From: Fictibacillus fluitans
GTDB lineage: Bacteria > Bacillota > Bacilli > Bacillales > Fictibacillaceae
Direction of reading: 5' to 3'
Length of the DNA: 64,000 bases
Assembly: GCF_030418125.1 (NCBI RefSeq)
Contig: NZ_JAUHTR010000004.1
Location: forward strand, 1 to 64,000
The notes beneath the pieces are model-generated. The model saw only the letters and a list, made by a program, of their open reading frames with translations, was not told where the DNA came from and did not search any database. Position 1 is the stretch's first letter; each line of letters starts with the position of its first letter. Positions 60,304 to 64,000 of this stretch are shown in pieces. Position numbers and translations under genes: made by a program.

Positions 60304-63300
60304 ATGGGGAAAAAGTCCTTATCAGCAATGGGGCGCAAGTTACTTGCATCAACGATGGCACTGTCTGTGCTGGCCGCGCCATTAACGTTTGAGTCAGTTC
60401 AGGCCGCATCTAAAAGCCAGCAGCAGCAAAGCAAAACGGAAGCCGTTCAGCTCAGAATTCTGGGTACAACGGATATTCATACCCACATCGCCAACTACGA
60501 CTACTATAAAGACGCTGAAACAGAAGAGTTTGGTTTGGCTAAAACAGCCACACTCATCAAGAAGGCAAGAAGTGAATCCAAAAACACCATGCTTTTTGAC
60601 AATGGGGACCTGATTCAGGGCAATCCTCTTGGGGACTACAAAGCAAAGGTGGACAAGCTTAAAGACGGTGAGATGCATCCAGTATTTAAAGCAATGAAGC
60701 TTCTGGACTATGATGCCGGGACTGTCGGAAACCACGAATTTAACTACGGACTGGACTATCTTCAGGAAGTACTCGATGATGCTCCGTTTCCTTATGTGAA
60801 TGCCAATGTCTATAAAGACGATCATGACAAAAATCCCAACAACGATAAAAACTATTTCAAGCCTTATAAAATCATAAAGAAAAAAGTCACTGACCAGCAT
60901 GGCAGAAAACAAGTCATTAAGGTGGGCGTAATCGGTGCGGTTGCTCCACAGATCACCCTATGGGACAAGGCCAACCTTGATGGAAAAGTGATTACAAAGG
61001 ATATTGTCGACAGTGTTACAGCCAATATTCCTAAAATGAAAAAAGACGGGGCAGATCTTATTGTCGTGCTTGCCCACTCCGGAATCGGCGACGCGGACCG
61101 CAAGCAAATGGAAGAGGACGCGGCGTATGATCTGACAAAGGTCAACGGCATCGATGCGATTATCTCAGGCCATAACCATAAAACATTCCCGGGCGATTTT
61201 GCGGATTTGCCAGGGGTTGATGAGAAAAACGGAACCATTAACGGCAAGCCTGTCATCATGCCTGGAAACTGGGGCAACCAGCTGGGGGTAATGGACCTTA
61301 GCCTTGTGAAGGCTAAAGGAAAATGGATGGTTGCCAGAGCGAAGACACAGCTTAGAGCCGTTTATGATAAGAATACGAAGAAAAGTCTGGCGAAAACCGA
61401 TGAAAGCATTGTTAAAGCAATCAAAAAGGATCATCAGGGAACGATTGATTATGTCCGCCAGCCGGTTGGGCAAACATCTGCAGACATCAACAGCTACTTT
61501 GCACTTGTACAAGATGACCCTTCGATCCAAATCGTAACAAACGCGCAAAAATGGTACATTGAAAAGCAGCTAAAAGGAACGAAGGATGAAAACCTTCCTG
61601 TCCTATCTGCCGGAGCGCCATTTAAAGCAGGCGGCCGAAACGGTGCGAGCTATTACACCAATATTCCAAAGGGAACCATAGCGATTAAAAACGTTTCTGA
61701 CCTTTATTTGTATCCGAATACAGTAGCGACCGTTAAGGTGAAAGGATCAGACGTAAAAGAATGGCTTGAAATGTCTGCGGGACAGTTCAATACCATCGAT
61801 CCATCCAAGAAAGAAGAGCAGCAGCTTGTTAACAATAACTTCCCGACCTACAATTTTGATGTGATTGACGGTGTTACGTACGATATCGATGTGACACAGC
61901 CTGCGAAGTATGATAGTGATGGAAACGTCATTCATGCAGACAGCAGCCGTATCAAAAATCTTCAATACAACGGTAAACCAATCGACAGCAATCAGGAATT
62001 TATCGTCGCGACTAACAACTATCGCGCGAGCGGTCTGTTCCCTGGTGTGAAAAACAAAACAGAAGCCAATCTTTATCCGGATGAAAACCGACAAGTCATC
62101 ATCGACTATATCCGTGATCTGGGCACGATCGATCCTTCAGCCGACCAAAACTGGAAGTTCGCTCCTGTGTCAGGTGAACCAAGTGTAACGTTTGAATCAA
62201 CACCGGATGCGCAGAACGCAGTTCCTGCCGATGGATCCATCAAATATGAGGGAGCCGCTGCAGAAGGGTTCGCGAAATACTCATATAAGCTGAAAAAGCA
62301 ACAAAACATCAGTGTACAGCTTTTGGGCATTAATGACTTTCATGGACAGCTGGACACCTACAATGCGAAATTGAACGCTGGAGGAGCGGAGTATTTGGCT
62401 GCTTACTTAAAACAGCGTGAAGCCACAAATCCGAACACGCTTCTTCTCCATGCGGGTGATGCGGTCGGTGCAAGCTCTCCGGTATCCGCATTGCTTCAGG
62501 ACGAGCCTACGATCCGCTTTTTAAACAAGCTTGGATTTGATGCAGGGACTCTTGGAAACCATGAGTTTGATGAAGGTGTAAAAGAAATGCTTCGCCTCAT
62601 CAAAGGCGGAAGCCACCCGAAGACCGAAGCAAAATACGGACGTTTTGAAGGAGCCAACTTCCCGTATGTTGCGGCAAATGTAATGGATTCAAAGACCAGC
62701 CAGCCACTCCTTGATCCATATGTGATCAAAGAAGTGGGCAGTGCCAAAATCGGAATTATCGGGGTTGTTTTGTCTGATACACCAAGCATTGTTATTCCAA
62801 GCGGGGTAGAGGGTGTATACTTCACGGATGAAACCGAAGCGATTAATAAGTACACGAAGGAACTTAAGAAACAAGGCGTGAAATCCATTGTCGTGCTTGC
62901 CCATAACCCGGCAAACTCTACTGCTGATGGGAAAAACGCCACTGGTGAGCTGGTAGACATCGCAAACAACGTGGACGATGAAGTGGATGTGTTGTTCGGC
63001 GGCCACAATCATGCGCTGACCAATGCAGTTGTCGACAACAAACTTCTTGTCCAGTCGTATTCATCAGGAACGGCGTTTTCTGATGTGGACCTGGAAATTA
63101 ATCCTGTAACTCAGGATATTGTGAAGAAAAAAGCGGAAGTCGTTAATGTAGACCGCAGCAAAATTGCTCCGGACCCTGAAATTAAAGCATTTGTGGACAG
63201 TTATGTGGCAGACGTTGCGCCTATCTTGAATGAAGTGATTGGAACCACACCGAATTATATCAGCAAAGAAATTAATGCTGACGGGGAATCGCCAATGGGC

Positions 63301-63804
63301 AACCTGATTGCAGATTCTATGACAGCACAGACAGGAACAGATTTTGCCTTTATGAACCCTGGTGGAGTAAGGGCTGATATTGATGCGGGAGAAATCACAT
63401 GGAAGGAAGCCTTCACTGTGCAGCCTTTCGGAAATGACCTTGTCACCATGGATTTGACCGGTGCCCAGGTAAAACGCCTGCTGGAAGAGCAATGGGCCGA
63501 TCCGACACGTGCGAAAATTTTGCAGATTTCCGGATTGAAGTTCACCTATAATGATTCAAAGCCTGCAGGTGAACGTGTTGTAAGCATTACGCTTCCAGAT
63601 GGAACAGCCGTGGATGCAGCCAAAACGTATTCCGTTACTGTGAATAATTTTATGGCCGGCGGCGGAGACGGATATACAACGTTGCTTGATGGAAAAAATT
63701 CAAGCATCAACATTGTGGACCTTGATGCCCTCGTTAAATACATCAAAGCCAAGGGCAGCGTTGATCCAAAAATTGAAGGAAGAATTACGAAGCTTAACAA
63801 GTAA
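60304..63804 (+). CDS. Secreted bifunctional 2',3'-cyclic nucleotidase / 5'-nucleotidase (YfkN-like)
   Basis: A 1166-residue exported protein with a signal peptide (LLASTMALSVLAAPLTFESV, cut near QAA). Two complete metallophosphatase-nucleotidase modules follow. First: LRILGTTDIHTHI, NGDLIQGNPLGDY, GNHEFNYGLDYL, LAHSGIGD, SGHNHKTFPG and a C-terminal nucleotidase domain with NNYRASGLFPG. Second (from about 670): LLGINDFHGQLD, HAGDAVGASS, GNHEFDEGV, GGHNHALTNA, MGNLIADSM and NFMAGGGDGYT. It resembles B. subtilis YfkN but is shorter (1166 versus about 1460) and I see no sortase signal at its end (EGRITKLNK), so it may be released. ATG behind TAGGGGG. Confidence 0.9.
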   Translation: MGKKSLSAMGRKLLASTMALSVLAAPLTFESVQAASKSQQQQSKTEAVQLRILGTTDIHTHIANYDYYKDAETEEFGLAKTATLIKKARSESKNTMLFDNGDLIQGNPLGDYKAKVDKLKDGEMHPVFKAMKLLDYDAGTVGNHEFNYGLDYLQEVLDDAPFPYVNANVYKDDHDKNPNNDKNYFKPYKIIKKKVTDQHGRKQVIKVGVIGAVAPQITLWDKANLDGKVITKDIVDSVTANIPKMKKDGADLIVVLAHSGIGDADRKQMEEDAAYDLTKVNGIDAIISGHNHKTFPGDFADLPGVDEKNGTINGKPVIMPGNWGNQLGVMDLSLVKAKGKWMVARAKTQLRAVYDKNTKKSLAKTDESIVKAIKKDHQGTIDYVRQPVGQTSADINSYFALVQDDPSIQIVTNAQKWYIEKQLKGTKDENLPVLSAGAPFKAGGRNGASYYTNIPKGTIAIKNVSDLYLYPNTVATVKVKGSDVKEWLEMSAGQFNTIDPSKKEEQQLVNNNFPTYNFDVIDGVTYDIDVTQPAKYDSDGNVIHADSSRIKNLQYNGKPIDSNQEFIVATNNYRASGLFPGVKNKTEANLYPDENRQVIIDYIRDLGTIDPSADQNWKFAPVSGEPSVTFESTPDAQNAVPADGSIKYEGAAAEGFAKYSYKLKKQQNISVQLLGINDFHGQLDTYNAKLNAGGAEYLAAYLKQREATNPNTLLLHAGDAVGASSPVSALLQDEPTIRFLNKLGFDAGTLGNHEFDEGVKEMLRLIKGGSHPKTEAKYGRFEGANFPYVAANVMDSKTSQPLLDPYVIKEVGSAKIGIIGVVLSDTPSIVIPSGVEGVYFTDETEAINKYTKELKKQGVKSIVVLAHNPANSTADGKNATGELVDIANNVDDEVDVLFGGHNHALTNAVVDNKLLVQSYSSGTAFSDVDLEINPVTQDIVKKKAEVVNVDRSKIAPDPEIKAFVDSYVADVAPILNEVIGTTPNYISKEINADGESPMGNLIADSMTAQTGTDFAFMNPGGVRADIDAGEITWKEAFTVQPFGNDLVTMDLTGAQVKRLLEEQWADPTRAKILQISGLKFTYNDSKPAGERVVSITLPDGTAVDAAKTYSVTVNNFMAGGGDGYTTLLDGKNSSINIVDLDALVKYIKAKGSVDPKIEGRITKLNK

Positions 63805-63819
63805 TCACCTCAAACATTG

Positions 63820-63849
63820 AAACCAGCTCACCATGAGCTGGTTTTTTTC
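63820..63849 (+). terminator. Terminator of the YfkN-like gene
   Basis: AAACCAGCTC pairs with GAGCTGGTTT around ACCAT, followed by T residues. Confidence 0.92.
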
Positions 63850-63881
63850 TTGTGCCGTCAGCAAGTACGCACGGTAACTTG

Positions 63882-63890
63882 TGATATAAT
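63882..63890 (+). promoter_or_regulatory. Extended -10 promoter of the edge gene
   Basis: TGATATAAT is a perfect TGnTATAAT extended -10, 41 bp before the next start codon. Confidence 0.6.
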
Positions 63891-63930
63891 CCAGTTATTG
63901 GCGCACTTTTCATACAAAGGAGTCATGATT

Positions 63931-64000
63931 GTGAATGAATACTGTTCAGAGCAAATAGATGTTATAAGAGGAAGAAATCATCTTTTGTATAAGGTGCTGT
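63931..64000 (+). CDS. Partial gene cut by the window edge
   Basis: An open frame from GTG 63931, eight bases after AAAGGAG, begins MNEYCSEQIDVIRGRNHLLY and runs off the end. ATG 63925 is in the same frame but too close to the binding site. Only 23 codons are visible; I do not recognise the protein. The promoter and ribosome binding site support a real gene. Confidence 0.6.
   Translation, partial: MNEYCSEQIDVIRGRNHLLYKVL

Overview
The window is chromosomal DNA of a spore-forming, aerobic member of the Bacillaceae, probably close to Bacillus or Fictibacillus. Supporting signs are an H-type and an alpha/beta-type small acid-soluble spore protein, a Bacillus-type qoxABCD quinol oxidase, a liaI-liaH-liaF-liaS-liaR cell-envelope stress operon, an ald/adeR pair and sigma-B-like promoters. 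I see no rRNA, tRNA, integrase, transposase or CRISPR array. Genes lie on both strands in small operons, usually closed by clear rho-independent terminators.

Layout. 0-7.8 kb: an NTF2-like protein, an RlmN/Cfr-family methyltransferase away from its usual neighbours, a DUF697-like protein, a PhoX-type phosphatase, a beta-helix protein, sspH and a purine permease. 7.9-9.7 kb: a ParM-like actin and a ParR-like partner behind a palindrome-rich non-coding stretch. 9.7-13.4 kb: the lia operon. 13.4-19.8 kb: a dispersed repeat, threonine degradation (kbl plus an SDR-type threonine dehydrogenase), a DEAD-box helicase, and a two-component system with a DUF2231 membrane protein. 20-24.2 kb: qoxABCD. 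24.7-27.2 kb: proBA. 27.5-30.6 kb: a MarR-controlled efflux pump (HlyD plus DHA2-type MFS). 30.7-41.9 kb: a secreted phosphodiester glycosidase, an SASP, msrAB, fni, a staygreen-family protein, yfmJ, acetyltransferases, a DUF523-DUF1722 protein, a Crp-type regulator, a secreted His-rich protein and a queuosine-precursor transporter behind a preQ1-I-like riboswitch. 42-51.7 kb: ald/adeR, an M3 peptidase, ctaM and small housekeeping genes including yajQ. 51.7-59.1 kb: a divergent RpiR regulator and a PTS-GH38-GH13_18 operon that probably uses glycosyl-glycerates. 59.1-64 kb: general stress genes, a YfkN-type nucleotidase and a cut gene at the edge.

How parts fit together. CtaM (DUF420) is known in Staphylococcus aureus to be needed by the aa3-type quinol oxidase, so 46.7 kb probably serves 20-24 kb. 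Three exported phosphorus-releasing enzymes (PhoX, the phosphodiester glycosidase and the YfkN-like nucleotidase) each have TTAACA/TTTACA-like direct repeats upstream, suggesting PhoP control; the repeats before the glycosidase are the best placed. The sugar operon has a TGTACA palindrome and a cre-like site in front of it.

The least explained structures are: (i) two arrays of 21-bp direct repeats 8 kb apart with the same end sequence; (ii) three copies of a 127-187 bp structured repeat ending in GTTGATT/AATCAAC with interchangeable internal hairpin arms; (iii) the chromosomal ParM/ParR-like pair; (iv) a sigma-G-type sspH promoter embedded in the terminator hairpin of the upstream permease. 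Several start codons were moved from the longest open frame to the codon with a proper ribosome binding site. Names rest on recognition of family motifs by eye; no database search was run.
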